This document shows, piece by piece, positions 26,228-36,540 of a stretch of 64,000 bases of DNA. The translations under genes and the position numbers were made by a program. Each line of letters starts with the position of its first letter. The first letter of the stretch is position 1. Location of the stretch: positions 60,094 to 124,093 of the forward strand of contig CAYWWK010000002.1 of NCBI GenBank assembly GCA_964462135.1, in the 5' to 3' direction. The DNA comes from MGBC163016 sp964462135 (GTDB lineage: Bacteria; Actinomycetota; Coriobacteriia; Coriobacteriales; Eggerthellaceae). The notes under the pieces were generated by a model. That model saw nothing but the letters and a program-made list of their open reading frames with translations, was not told the DNA's origin and made no database searches.

Positions 26228-28238
26228 TCACGCTTTGCTATCCACTGCTTCATCCGATGGGTGATCCCCATCGCTGACAGGATCATTGGATCCATTATAC
26301 TGATCCAACACGATCTTCAACTCCCTGGCAACATCTTTGGGCAATACCCCAGAGTCGCATATCTGCTCATAAGTAGCGCTTCGCAGGTTCTTCATCGATT
26401 TGAAATGCCTCAAAAGCGCCTTCTTCCTCACAGGACCAATGCCTGCGACCTCATCCAATATGGATGCGGTCATGCCCTTTCCGCGAAGCTCACGATGAAA
26501 GGTGATCGCGAATCTGTGGGCCTCATCTCGAACCTGCTTCACCAGATATAGGGACGCTGACCCGCTGGGCAACACCACAGGCCCGCTATCCTGCCATGGA
26601 ACGAATAGCTCCTCATCCCTTTTCGCAAGCCCGACGATGGGGATATCGTCTATTCCCATCTGCTCGAACATGTCCAATGCGGCGCTCAGTTGCGGCTTTC
26701 CGCCATCCAAGATGATGAGATCGGGTCTTTGACCGAACCTCTCATCCTCCAACCTCTCCTTGCGGTATCTGCGCTGCATCACTTCCTGCATGCTCAGGAA
26801 ATCATTCGCCTCATCTAGCTTTGCGCGTATCTTGAATCTTCGATATTGGTTCTTATCCGGCTTTCCTCCGGTGAAGACGACCATGGATGCGACAGTGTAC
26901 GAGCCATGCAGGGTCGATATATCGAAGCACTCGATCCTCATAGGGGGTTTATCCAAAGCAAGTGCGCTTTCCAGCTGCATGAGCGCATCGTTTATCCTCT
27001 TGTCATCATAGTTCGTCCTGACCTTATAGCGCATGAGGGAGTGCTTGGCATTCATCTCGGCCATATCCAAGAGCTGCGCTTTCTCCCCTTTCTTCGGAAC
27101 AGTAATGCGCACCTTCGCACCATGCGATGAGTCGAGCTTCTCTGTGAGCCACCCTTCGACCACATCGGCATCCTCGGGTTCTTGACGCAAGATGACCTCT
27201 TGGGGGATGGAAGTGGTCGTGTCGTAATAACGCAGCAAGAAGTTGTGCTGTAGGTCAAGATCGGGAACATCGCTTCCTTTGTTCAAGATGAACTCGTTGG
27301 AATTTATGATCCTTCCTTCTCTGATCATCAGAACATGCACACCGGCGACCGTTTCCTCCCGGAACAATCCGATAACATCCGCATTCAGATCGCGGGTCGA
27401 AACGGCATGCTGCTTGTAGGCTATCGACTCTATGGTCTCTATCCTGGACTTTATGCGGGATGCCTTCTCGAAATCCAGCTCGTCTGCGGCCTCTTGCATC
27501 TCATCTTTGAGCTCCGATATGAATTCGGTATGATTGCCGGCCAAGAACCGTTCGATCCTGCCTACATTGCGTCTGTATTCTTCCGGGGTTATCTGGCNNN
27601 NNNNNNNAGCATGCCCCCGGCCCCAATCCCACATGGCAATCGAAGCATGGCTTGATGGATCCATCCTTATCCAAGAACATATCCATGGAAAGGACGGCGC
27701 CATCACCCTGTGCATCCATCTTCTCCAGTTTTCGGTTGAGCTGGCGCCAATCGGCACACGAAGATGCGCATAATGGGACTATCCGCCGTGCTATATCGAC
27801 CATTTCCCGAGCAGCACGGCTATCCGTGTATGGGCCGAAATACTTCGTATCCGCCTTGTGCTTCTCGCGCGTGTATTTGATAGCTGGGAAGACATCACCC
27901 TTCGTTATGGCTATGAAAGGATAGCTCTTATCATCCTTGAAATCCGCATTGAAGAAAGGATGGTACTGATTGATCAGATTCTTCTCGAGGATGAGCGACT
28001 CATGCTCGCTCGAGGCGACTATGTATTCGAAGGAATCTATCTGCTCGACCAGCATCGGTATCTTCGCACGGTCATCTGCGAAGTTCACATACTGGCGCAT
28101 ACGCGCTCGGAGCTGCTTCGCCTTTCCTACATATATCACATCACCATGGGCATCCTTCCATAGATAGACACCCGGCAATGTGGGAACTTGCGCAAGCTCC
28201 TTCTTTATGCGTTCGATCTTTTCCGTCTCTTCAGTCAT
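26228..28238 (-). CDS. uvrC: Excinuclease ABC subunit C, broken by an assembly gap
   Basis: N-terminal GIY-YIG nuclease (GVYLWKDAHGDVIYVGKAKQ, residues about 19-40), then after a 10-base N run the UVR motif (LKDEMQEAADELDFEKASRIKSRI), the RNase-H-like nuclease, and C-terminal helix-hairpin-helix (VAGIGPVRKKALLRHF). It makes the dual incision in nucleotide excision repair. Reading frames on the two sides of the N run differ by one because the run is a placeholder; a true gap of a multiple of three bases (three fits the usual CxG spacing) would join them. The start overlaps the addA stop by eight bases. Confidence 0.95.
27598..27607. other. Run of ten N: scaffold gap in uvrC
   Basis: Ten undetermined bases interrupt uvrC just after a Cys-rich segment (GLGPGAC). 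The base count is a conventional filler and does not keep the reading frame, so the gene should not be called truncated on this basis. Confidence 0.98.
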
Positions 28239-31200
28239 CTTGCTCTATAGAATACATGTAAGCGGAAACGACAGCATCGTGCAACACATCCATATCATCT
28301 CTTCTGAACGAATACTTCATCATTTGAGGCTCGTTGGGATTCTCCCTGTCATGTTGCTCCACTCGGATGAAATGAGCCTCAACGCTCCTAAAACCGCTCT
28401 CCAACAAAGCCAGAGCATAGCATTGAGCCTGCAAGAGGTGCTTTTCCCGTATCTCCTCATACGTTTCATCAGAGGAACCACCGGTCTTATAATCGATGAA
28501 GGCGCAACTCTCATTATCGATGATGCCAAGGCCGTCTATCTCGCCTTCCAGGATGAATCCATCCGACCCATCCACCTTCATATCCAACGTGAATGGCACT
28601 TCCGCTGATATCCGTTCGAGCTTCGAGAACCAAGCACACTCGGCAGACCCGAACCACAGATCGAGCGCATCGCTGAGACGGATAGCTTGAGCATCGCTCA
28701 GTTCACAGGCTCTTATCTGTGCTGTGATGATCCTTTCATCCGGCCGCTCAAGGATCCTCTTCTCCTCATCATCCGCATCATCATGCTCGATGATGGAAAT
28801 CTGAGCCAACCGATGAAACGCCGTTCCGAGCGATGTTGCCTTGTCAGGATCATGGAGGATGTCCTCATCGCTGGATGACGCATCCAGCATAAGGCCATCT
28901 GGAGCAACATCGATGCGATCCTCCAGATGCGCTCCAACATCTGAGGGCTTCGAAGGGGCGTGCATGCCGGATCGGTCAGTGTGCATCCCCTTCGATAGCG
29001 ATGTGTACGAATAGAACCCATCATGTGCGATGGAGCGCCTTTCGAAGCAGGGAGGTTCGCATTCTTCATATATGGGGATAGCGAACACTGCATCATCTGC
29101 GCATGCACCGCGCTGCTCCTCTATCCCACCTTCTTGGACACCACCGATCTCGTTGCCGCCGAGAACACTCTCGATGCGCATCATCTCGCCCTCATCGAAG
29201 CCATCGATCGAAAGGCATCTTCTTGAGAAGGAGATCGGCATCTGAATAGCAACGACATCATCTTTCGATGCATCCGGATCGAGCTTCAAATGATCTTTCA
29301 GCGCCGCATCGATATCGTTGTATATACCTTTGTATGGCTTATCGGGGTCAAGGCCGCTCGCATGGCTCAAGAACAGCGTTTCCTTAGCACGTGTCATCGC
29401 GACGTATAAGAGCCTTCGCGCCTCCTCAAGATCCTGCTCTTTAGAGCAGGCTTCCACAGCAGAATAGAACGAACCCGGATCCCCTGAGAGAAGGGCTCGG
29501 GCGATATCGTTTTGCGATGGGTCATCCTCTTCATCATCGAATGTGAAGGATAGGACCTTTCCGGCAACTTTCACAACATCAGCATCGGCGAACTCGCTAT
29601 CAAGCGCACGCATGGCGATATAGGTCTCATCGCCATGATTCTCGACCAAGAATCTCGAGCTTTTAGAGATGCCATCCTTCAGCTCCGCTACGGCAACATG
29701 GTCGTATTCAAGACCCTTCGAAGAATGAACCGTGATTATCTGGACGAAATCCGAACCACCGACATCGAGCATTCCGGGCGTATCCTTCTCGGTCCTAAGG
29801 TGGCTTGCATACCTTGCTGCGACCTCAGCTATTCCGCTCGATGTTGATTCGATATCGGAAACGATGTTCAAAGCCTTATTGATATTGGCAGCCGATGCGA
29901 CAGATGATGCCTTCATCCGGCCTTCAGGATTGCGGCAGGCTTCTGCTCTGTACAGCCAGCCGGATCCGGCCAACAGACCTCTAAGGGCATCGGTGACGGA
30001 TCCTCTTTTGGATCGGTTCAAAAAGCGCTTCAATACAAGAGCTGCAGCATACATCCCTTTGCTGAAGGGCCTGGAAAAGGTCGGGTGCTCCCCATCCAAG
30101 CAATTCGAACCGCGTCCCTCTACCGTCCAAGCCAAAAGCTCGTTTTCGTCCATAGCAACCAGCGATGCGAAACCCGATGCCAAAGACCTCATCCTGAAGG
30201 TTTGATCGCCTTCGCTCCCATCCATTGTGCATAACATGAGAAAATCGCTGTCAGACACATTGAAGAGATCCGATGCCAACACCCTGAAAAGGCTCTCTCC
30301 TTGATCGGGATTCGCGCCGAAAGCCAAAAGATCTTCGACCAAGAGCGCCTCTTCGGTACGGGAGAATATGGATCCCTTCACGATTATGCTCTCGATGCCG
30401 TATAGCGAGAGCGCTCTTTGATAGACATCCGCCGTGAACGCGCGGCCGAGCAATATGGCGATCCTGTTGGCAGGCACCCCGGAATCGATCAAGGATCTGA
30501 AGTGCTTCGCTATCCTCATCGCTGCAAGGCACCTTGCGACATCGGCAGAAACACCTCGCTTGCTCGAATAATGCAAGAAGTCGTATTCCACTCTGGGTCG
30601 TTGCTCATAGATCCTGCCCACATTCGCATCAAGACCATTCGAGCATGCGTCGAGCTTGAGGAAATCCTGACCGAACACATCATGTTGTGCGAACACCATC
30701 TCCACCGAATCCAAGATGTCCTTGTGGCTCCTATAGTTCGATGTCAACTCGAATTGCGATGCGCCTTCGCGCTGAAACTCCTGCGCCCTCTCCTTCGCAA
30801 GCGACACATCGGCGCCTCTGAACCTGTATATCGACTGCTGCATATCCCCGACAGTGCAGACATTTCCAAGTGAAACGTGGCCGCCTATTCCATCTTTACG
30901 GGCAAGCTTCTCGATTATGCTCATCTGGAGCCTATCGGTATCTTGGAACTCATCTACCATGATGTAGACGAACTGCCCTTCATAGCCTGACAGGATATCG
31001 GCATTCTCGGCTTGAGCCAGCTTGTCATTGCAAAGCCTGAGAAGGTCTCCTTGGCTCAAAAGGCTGCGGCCTTCGCTCTTCTTGACCGCAACACGCGAAT
31101 ACACTCGCTTTGCAAGGGTCAAAAGAGCCTCTATCCTCCTGGATCCTATAGAGCAGAGCGCCTCTTGTGCGATGCTCTTGTAAGCACCCCTATACTCTGC

Positions 31201-32109
31201 AAAAGCCCCTCGATAAGCTTTCGCTCTGCTTGGGAACCTATTCGTCGTCGGAGGAAACGCGAAAAGGACCCCGAGAAAACCCTCAACATCAAGATCAGGA
31301 CTTGAGAAATCATCTGCTACGCCATCGAACATTCCCTCTGATATGGCCTCATCGACACCGGAGATGGCATCCTCAAGATCGGTGCGATATGCCTCTTTGG
31401 TGCTCTCTTCGGATTCAGGCCATTCTTCATCTCGCAAGATGTAAAGGATATCCTGTGATGCAAGGGTCATCTTCCTCAGAAGATCGCTCGGCCTGCTCTT
31501 CCCTTTCAAGAAGACCGATCCCTCGAATCCTTTCGGCATGTAGTCGGCATGGGATGCGATCTGCTCTATCATCGAGACGATCGAATAGGAGTTCGACCCT
31601 ATTCCATATAACGGGATCTTGCTCAAGAGCTCTTTTACGAGTTCGTCGCTATCCATGCGCGCTTGCTCCAGAACCTCGTTGAGCGCCTCATCGAATATCG
31701 AGGCTGATTCATCCTCGTTGAGCACCTCGAATGTGGGATCTATCCCGAAATCAAGGGCATTATCCCTCAATATCCTCGAGGCCATTCCGTGGATCGTCGA
31801 GATCCAAGCGTTGTCGACCTCCAATGCGCATTTGGCAAGACGGGCATCCTCGAGCCTCTCCGCTTCAGCGAAAAGAGCCGATCTTACCCGACTGCGAAGC
31901 TCTTCGGCTGCCTTTGTCGTGAACGTTATGGCCAAGATCCTCTGCATAGGATCGATCCCCGAACCGTCATCGCGATCCAATATCGCTTTCACGCAAGCAA
32001 CGATCCTTTGTGTGAGCGTGAACGTCTTTCCGGTTCCGGCTCCGGCTGCAACATTCACGCCCTCATCAAGCGCATATACGATCTTCTCCTGTTGAGGATT
32101 CAGTCCCAT
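28231..32109 (-). CDS. addA: AddA-like helicase-nuclease (UvrD superfamily)
   Basis: 1292 residues. N-terminal superfamily 1 helicase with the Walker A loop GAGTGKT (about 21-27), the FTTKAAEEL motif, VDEFQDTD in the middle, and VHSSKGLEYDHV; C-terminal PD-(D/E)XK nuclease of the RecB type (EGEIDGLG, FIDYKTGG, then LLQAQCYAL). With AddB it resects double-strand breaks for recombination. I chose the ATG at 32109, which overlaps the addB stop as TGATG; an in-frame GTG lies one codon upstream. It ends inside the start of uvrC by eight bases. Confidence 0.92.
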   Translation of the reverse strand: MGLNPQQEKIVYALDEGVNVAAGAGTGKTFTLTQRIVACVKAILDRDDGSGIDPMQRILAITFTTKAAEELRSRVRSALFAEAERLEDARLAKCALEVDNAWISTIHGMASRILRDNALDFGIDPTFEVLNEDESASIFDEALNEVLEQARMDSDELVKELLSKIPLYGIGSNSYSIVSMIEQIASHADYMPKGFEGSVFLKGKSRPSDLLRKMTLASQDILYILRDEEWPESEESTKEAYRTDLEDAISGVDEAISEGMFDGVADDFSSPDLDVEGFLGVLFAFPPTTNRFPSRAKAYRGAFAEYRGAYKSIAQEALCSIGSRRIEALLTLAKRVYSRVAVKKSEGRSLLSQGDLLRLCNDKLAQAENADILSGYEGQFVYIMVDEFQDTDRLQMSIIEKLARKDGIGGHVSLGNVCTVGDMQQSIYRFRGADVSLAKERAQEFQREGASQFELTSNYRSHKDILDSVEMVFAQHDVFGQDFLKLDACSNGLDANVGRIYEQRPRVEYDFLHYSSKRGVSADVARCLAAMRIAKHFRSLIDSGVPANRIAILLGRAFTADVYQRALSLYGIESIIVKGSIFSRTEEALLVEDLLAFGANPDQGESLFRVLASDLFNVSDSDFLMLCTMDGSEGDQTFRMRSLASGFASLVAMDENELLAWTVEGRGSNCLDGEHPTFSRPFSKGMYAAALVLKRFLNRSKRGSVTDALRGLLAGSGWLYRAEACRNPEGRMKASSVASAANINKALNIVSDIESTSSGIAEVAARYASHLRTEKDTPGMLDVGGSDFVQIITVHSSKGLEYDHVAVAELKDGISKSSRFLVENHGDETYIAMRALDSEFADADVVKVAGKVLSFTFDDEEDDPSQNDIARALLSGDPGSFYSAVEACSKEQDLEEARRLLYVAMTRAKETLFLSHASGLDPDKPYKGIYNDIDAALKDHLKLDPDASKDDVVAIQMPISFSRRCLSIDGFDEGEMMRIESVLGGNEIGGVQEGGIEEQRGACADDAVFAIPIYEECEPPCFERRSIAHDGFYSYTSLSKGMHTDRSGMHAPSKPSDVGAHLEDRIDVAPDGLMLDASSSDEDILHDPDKATSLGTAFHRLAQISIIEHDDADDEEKRILERPDERIITAQIRACELSDAQAIRLSDALDLWFGSAECAWFSKLERISAEVPFTLDMKVDGSDGFILEGEIDGLGIIDNESCAFIDYKTGGSSDETYEEIREKHLLQAQCYALALLESGFRSVEAHFIRVEQHDRENPNEPQMMKYSFRRDDMDVLHDAVVSAYMYSIEQDD

Positions 32110-34928
32110 CACAACCTCGCCTCACATTGCCTATAGATGCAAGATGCGCAGATGCTCTTATCATTCGGAGATGCTGTTATATCGCCCGATGCAAGCTTAC
32201 CTACATAGACAGACACGAGCCTCTCGACCATATCCAGGAAATCATCAAGCTCACCATCCACGATGCTTCCCTTCTCGACCTCCTTTGCCGACAGCCCAAG
32301 GTCGGGACTGCAGCTTCCGGCTACCTTCAGTGAAGAGGAATCGTTCTTGTATGAGCAATAGATCGCCCCTTTGCACCGCTTCGGTGCATCCAGAGCGTCT
32401 TGCATCTTCTTGTAAAGGGAAGAATAGATGAGCGCTTGGATATGGTCAGGGTGGATCTCGGGAGCGAGCTTTTTATGACGACCGTCATCCGATCCATCTT
32501 CAACCATGTCGAATCGACTGCTTCCAGCCGCATGATCCCTGATGCTTCCCTTGTAATCGATTACGTAGAAGGACGAGCCATCCATGGAAACATCAATGCG
32601 ATCGATCTTGCCATTGAAATAAGCTCCAGCATAATCGATCCCCTCTTGTGCGCATTCCTCAGCATTCACGACCTTTTCGATCTCCGAACAGGAATATCCC
32701 ACAGGAAGCTCTCTCATGAGCCGAATACTGTTCTTGAGCGTTGCTCTTTGGATCTCATCCTCTATCGATTCGACCTGCGAGATGGGTATGTAGCGAGCCT
32801 CTCCAAGCGGGATGTGCCTTTGTTCGCTGAGCGCGCGATCATACGCCTCATCGACCATCTCATCGGCTCTATCGACAGGAATGGCGCGCAGATCCCCCCT
32901 CGCAACATCAAGGGTCATCACCTTTGAGAAGAACAGCTCCAAGACCCGATGCAGGAACACGCCACGCTCCAAAGATCCTATACCCTCTTCAACGTCTGCC
33001 GCTTTGAGTCGTCTTTCTATGAACCATCTGTAAGAACAGCCCATGTAACCTTCTATCGAAGAGGCTGACAACACCAAAGCGTCATCGCTTTTGGAAGGAA
33101 TCCTTCGAACAAGGTTCCCTGAAAGGTTTTCATCGATGGTTCCTCTGCACGACGCCTCAACGAGAACCTCATCTGCCACCCTCGCATTCTGACGTCCGAT
33201 GCCCTTTTGCAAGCGTTCTTCTCCGACAAGCTCAAGATCCACTTCATGCCCGATAGGATCTGAAAGACCCCCTTCTTCATGGCATATGCCTATGAGATCC
33301 GCCGTATCCATTTCACCCGAGAACAGATTCCCTACCATCGCATCGAAGGCGAAAGAAGTGAAGTTCCCCTGTCCTGACACATCCCGCAGCGGGAAAAATG
33401 CCGTGAACTTCTTCGATGCACATCCCACGATCGATGCGAACATGCTCGACACAGCATCCGATCTTGAGATCGTCTTCCCCGAACCCATCCTTTCCAAAAG
33501 AAGGTCGACAGAAGACCTATGATCCTTCGAATTGAATGCATTGCTCGAGACATCATCCAGATAGACCATATCGAAGCTTTTGGGCATCATCTGAGAGGCG
33601 TTTTTGTGATCCATGATGCTCAACATGACAGATCCGTTCGTTGATGACCTGATATCCACCGGCACTTCAAGATCCAATACCATATCCAAGAGAAGAGCCC
33701 GATCGATCCCAAGCGATATAGCAACATCAACGGCATCCTTCGCCTTGCTGATCGCAGCCATCTCGAATTCTTTCACATACGAATCGGATCGCGCAGCCAA
33801 ACAGGCAATAAGATGATCGAACACAAACGTATCATCCGACCTGCCAGCGAAAATATCACCAAGCGCAACGAAGGTGCAGGACAGATATCTAAGCTGCTCT
33901 TCGATCTGCTGGCGTCCAAGCGCTCTATCCTGCCGCCAGATCGTATCCAGATCGCCCGCCGAGAGCAGTCTCGAAGAACCCTTCTCACCCTTTGCTGGAA
34001 TATAAGACATCGTCGTTCTATCCAACATCGATCCATAGAGCTCACCCAATGTGAAGGAGTCGATATCGCTATAGTCGGAAAGCGCGAAGTCGGTCGCGCA
34101 GGCAACAAGGTATCTGCGATCATTCGATCCGAAGATGCCCTGCATGGATCGAAGAAGCTTGCCGAATCGGGTATCTGAAAACGCTATGCCACCACGAAAG
34201 CCTATATCGAAACCCTCCGAGAATCTGGGATCTTGGCATACCGCCTTCAATACTGATACAGGATCCATGCATGCAGCGAGCATGGATGTGGGACTGAGCT
34301 CATCTGCGTCATGAACGATGCGATCCAAAAGCGCACTTGGTTGGATGCTCGATCCGCTGACAACGACGAATCCGAATGAGACCCCATCTGCAAGGACAGC
34401 CGATGCAGCGCCGGTCGTATCAACAGATCCTTGATCGAAGAACGAGGACAACGGTTCATCCAACTGCAAAGGATAAGGGATATCGATATCGAAAAGACGC
34501 TTGAAAGGCTCGATGAGCATCGTTGCTTCACCAGGCTCTATGAGGCCTCTGCTCTCTAGTATCCCGTAATACCTTCGTACCAAAGAACAGAGTTCCTCTT
34601 CAGACACGGATAGGCTCCCATCAGCGCGCACTGCAGCATCGATGCTACCATCGATCACCTTATGCGACGATCTTTCGATGAAATCGCACACGAGCGAGAC
34701 TGTACCCAATGATAGCTGGAACGAAGTGTGGGAGATCAGATCGGAAACGATCATCCTCCTTTGAAGCGGATCGACGATCGAGCGCCCATCGCCGAATAGA
34801 TCCCAGATCGTCCCCAGCATATCGGTTGCCGATAAACACTGTGTTCCTACATCGATCCCACACGCTCGAATCTTCGCCCTTTTGGCCAAAGCGGCCTTAA
34901 GGCGCGTTTGGAATATCTCGTATCTCAT
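32109..34928 (-). CDS. addB: AddB/RexB-like nuclease subunit
   Basis: 939 residues from the ATG at 34928; a TTG five codons earlier (34943) is also possible and neither has a strong ribosome site. The C-terminal nuclease domain is clear: cysteine in SSIEGYMGCSYRWF, D and K in SFYVIDYKG, and a C-terminal CASCIYRQC triplet that with the first Cys gives a four-cysteine iron-sulfur staple as in AddB. I see no P-loop at the N-terminus, so the helicase-like part looks inactive, as in RexB proteins. The C-x2-C-x4-C spacing is one shorter than usual. Confidence 0.88.
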   Translation of the reverse strand: MRYEIFQTRLKAALAKRAKIRACGIDVGTQCLSATDMLGTIWDLFGDGRSIVDPLQRRMIVSDLISHTSFQLSLGTVSLVCDFIERSSHKVIDGSIDAAVRADGSLSVSEEELCSLVRRYYGILESRGLIEPGEATMLIEPFKRLFDIDIPYPLQLDEPLSSFFDQGSVDTTGAASAVLADGVSFGFVVVSGSSIQPSALLDRIVHDADELSPTSMLAACMDPVSVLKAVCQDPRFSEGFDIGFRGGIAFSDTRFGKLLRSMQGIFGSNDRRYLVACATDFALSDYSDIDSFTLGELYGSMLDRTTMSYIPAKGEKGSSRLLSAGDLDTIWRQDRALGRQQIEEQLRYLSCTFVALGDIFAGRSDDTFVFDHLIACLAARSDSYVKEFEMAAISKAKDAVDVAISLGIDRALLLDMVLDLEVPVDIRSSTNGSVMLSIMDHKNASQMMPKSFDMVYLDDVSSNAFNSKDHRSSVDLLLERMGSGKTISRSDAVSSMFASIVGCASKKFTAFFPLRDVSGQGNFTSFAFDAMVGNLFSGEMDTADLIGICHEEGGLSDPIGHEVDLELVGEERLQKGIGRQNARVADEVLVEASCRGTIDENLSGNLVRRIPSKSDDALVLSASSIEGYMGCSYRWFIERRLKAADVEEGIGSLERGVFLHRVLELFFSKVMTLDVARGDLRAIPVDRADEMVDEAYDRALSEQRHIPLGEARYIPISQVESIEDEIQRATLKNSIRLMRELPVGYSCSEIEKVVNAEECAQEGIDYAGAYFNGKIDRIDVSMDGSSFYVIDYKGSIRDHAAGSSRFDMVEDGSDDGRHKKLAPEIHPDHIQALIYSSLYKKMQDALDAPKRCKGAIYCSYKNDSSSLKVAGSCSPDLGLSAKEVEKGSIVDGELDDFLDMVERLVSVYVGKLASGDITASPNDKSICASCIYRQCEARL

Positions 34929-34957
34929 TACGTCAATTGCCAAGATCCTGTGTCATC

Positions 34958-36028
34958 TCATTTCCATATAGCTATTTGGATTTCCTGAACGCAGCGCCCA
35001 TACCCTCTTTGAGCTTCGATGTATTCGGCTTTGCTGCGCCAGAACCCTGATTCGAATGCATTCTCAAGATTCATTTTAGAGTATTCGTAGAGTTTCTTCG
35101 CTATCGTTATGCTACGGCTGCATCCGATGCCTCTCTCAAAGCATATGGCCAATCTTAGCAACACCGACCCGAATTCCTGACGCTCAGCGATCCCAAGCTC
35201 CACTGCACCATACTTTGGCTCTCTAAGACCGCATGCATACGTTGGATCCACCTTTCCCAGCATCATGGAATATGCTCTCATTAGCTTTGTGAAAGCTCTC
35301 CTGTTAGCATCCTCTTGCTTTGACGTAAGCTCCATGTCGGCAAGCCTTACATAAGCAAGAGCCGAACCCTTCCTTGCAGCAGATCCATACAACATCCACG
35401 CACGCCTCAAAAGCGACCTGGAATCCATCGCTGATGCATGCTTGGCCCGAAGCTCTACATCGCTTTCCCAGTATGATCCCTTGCAAAGATCATCGCGGTA
35501 TAGATCCCCTAGCTTGATAGCGGCTTGGATGTTGCCTCTCTCTACGGAATGAAGCAGAAGTATCTCAGCAGCTTGGAAGAAGAGCACCCTATGGTCATGA
35601 TCCATATCGCTTGCACCGAATCCCTCACCTAACATGCGCTCTGCGTACTCGAGGGCACGCGCCCCTCCCTTATCATCGCCCGTAGGGTAAGCTGCGATGA
35701 ATTCTCGCGCTATCGGATCGTCCGATCCACACGCCCTCTCGGTGATCCAGATCCTTGGAATCGATGCGCCTTTGCCAGATGAGGGTTCATCGAGCTGGTA
35801 GACGGGATTCGACGTTCTTGAGGAAAGCTGTATGTCTTCCTTCGAAGCAGATGGGATAGATCCTCTCGCCTTGAAGCCCCCATCTCGCTTTGAAGAGAAG
35901 AACCTCGTCTTATAGCCGCCATTCGCGCGTCTTATGCTCGGACATCCGAAGACGACATTGGTGATACGCTCGAACGGGGTGACCGTTCTTTGTATTGTTG
36001 CGCAACCCACAACACTGACATCAGCCAT
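34958..36028 (-). CDS. Sel1-like repeat protein, unknown function
   Basis: 356 residues, no signal peptide. About the first 100 residues are basic, low in hydrophobic content and unrecognised. From about 130 on there are helical pairs with Sel1/TPR character (AALEYAERMLGEGFG, AAIKLGDLYRDDL, ALAYVRLADMEL, AICFERGIGCSRS). Such repeats make protein-protein scaffolds. The ATG overlaps the HIRAN stop by eight bases (ATGGCTGA), and addB follows within 30 bases, so the three are probably one unit linked with DNA-end processing. No enzymatic motif is visible. Confidence 0.7.
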   Translation of the reverse strand: MADVSVVGCATIQRTVTPFERITNVVFGCPSIRRANGGYKTRFFSSKRDGGFKARGSIPSASKEDIQLSSRTSNPVYQLDEPSSGKGASIPRIWITERACGSDDPIAREFIAAYPTGDDKGGARALEYAERMLGEGFGASDMDHDHRVLFFQAAEILLLHSVERGNIQAAIKLGDLYRDDLCKGSYWESDVELRAKHASAMDSRSLLRRAWMLYGSAARKGSALAYVRLADMELTSKQEDANRRAFTKLMRAYSMMLGKVDPTYACGLREPKYGAVELGIAERQEFGSVLLRLAICFERGIGCSRSITIAKKLYEYSKMNLENAFESGFWRSKAEYIEAQRGYGRCVQEIQIAIWK

Positions 36029-36362
36029 TGAGCATCACCTTGATCTTTATATCCATCCATCCGTCTCTGTCGGTCGCTGAATCGAATATGCCCTCTACCT
36101 TGAAATCAGCATCGAGCATTCGCGATATGATCTCATTGCAATCGCATGAAACGAAACCCAGCCTACGTCCAGACGGATCGAAGACCTTCACCGCCCATTG
36201 ATCGAAGAAGTTATTCTCATCCCTTTCGAACTCGAGCGCATCCCCTTGTTTCATGTCTCCTACAATCTGCTCGATATCCTTTATCCGACCTGTTCCGGCA
36301 ACGGAAGTTTCCTCTATTATGCATGCTCTCTTATCATGCGATGCCAACTCTTGATTCGCCAT
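36021..36362 (-). CDS. Stand-alone HIRAN-domain protein
   Basis: 113 residues from the ATG at 36362, which has an AAGGGGA site; the longer open frame upstream has no ribosome site and spans a terminator. Residues about 28-113 match a HIRAN domain (LEFERDENNFFDQWAVKVFD, GFVSCDCNEI). HIRAN domains bind DNA ends at stalled forks and are known mostly fused to Snf2 or nuclease domains; here it is alone. First gene of the HIRAN-Sel1-addB-addA run. Confidence 0.8.
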   Translation of the reverse strand: MANQELASHDKRACIIEETSVAGTGRIKDIEQIVGDMKQGDALEFERDENNFFDQWAVKVFDPSGRRLGFVSCDCNEIISRMLDADFKVEGIFDSATDRDGWMDIKIKVMLNG

Positions 36363-36460
36363 CTTGATCCCCTTACATCGATCTGTCCTTATCTCTTGGT
36401 CAAGGATACGCATTGGGATCAAACTAAGTGTTCCATATTTGTCACACCTAGGTGCTATTT

Positions 36461-36490
36461 CAAAAAAGAAGGCTCTGCTTCCAGAGCCTT
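36461..36490 (-). terminator. Intrinsic terminator after prs
   Basis: Stem AAGGCTCTG/CAGAGCCTT (9 bp, 4-base loop) followed on the minus strand by a run of six T. It lies 50 bases after the prs stop, so it ends the glmU-prs unit and separates it from the HIRAN-addBA genes. Confidence 0.85.
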
Positions 36491-36540
36491 CCGACTGAAT
36501 CAGGGAATGTGCGGCTACGATGCCTTGATGGACAAGATCC

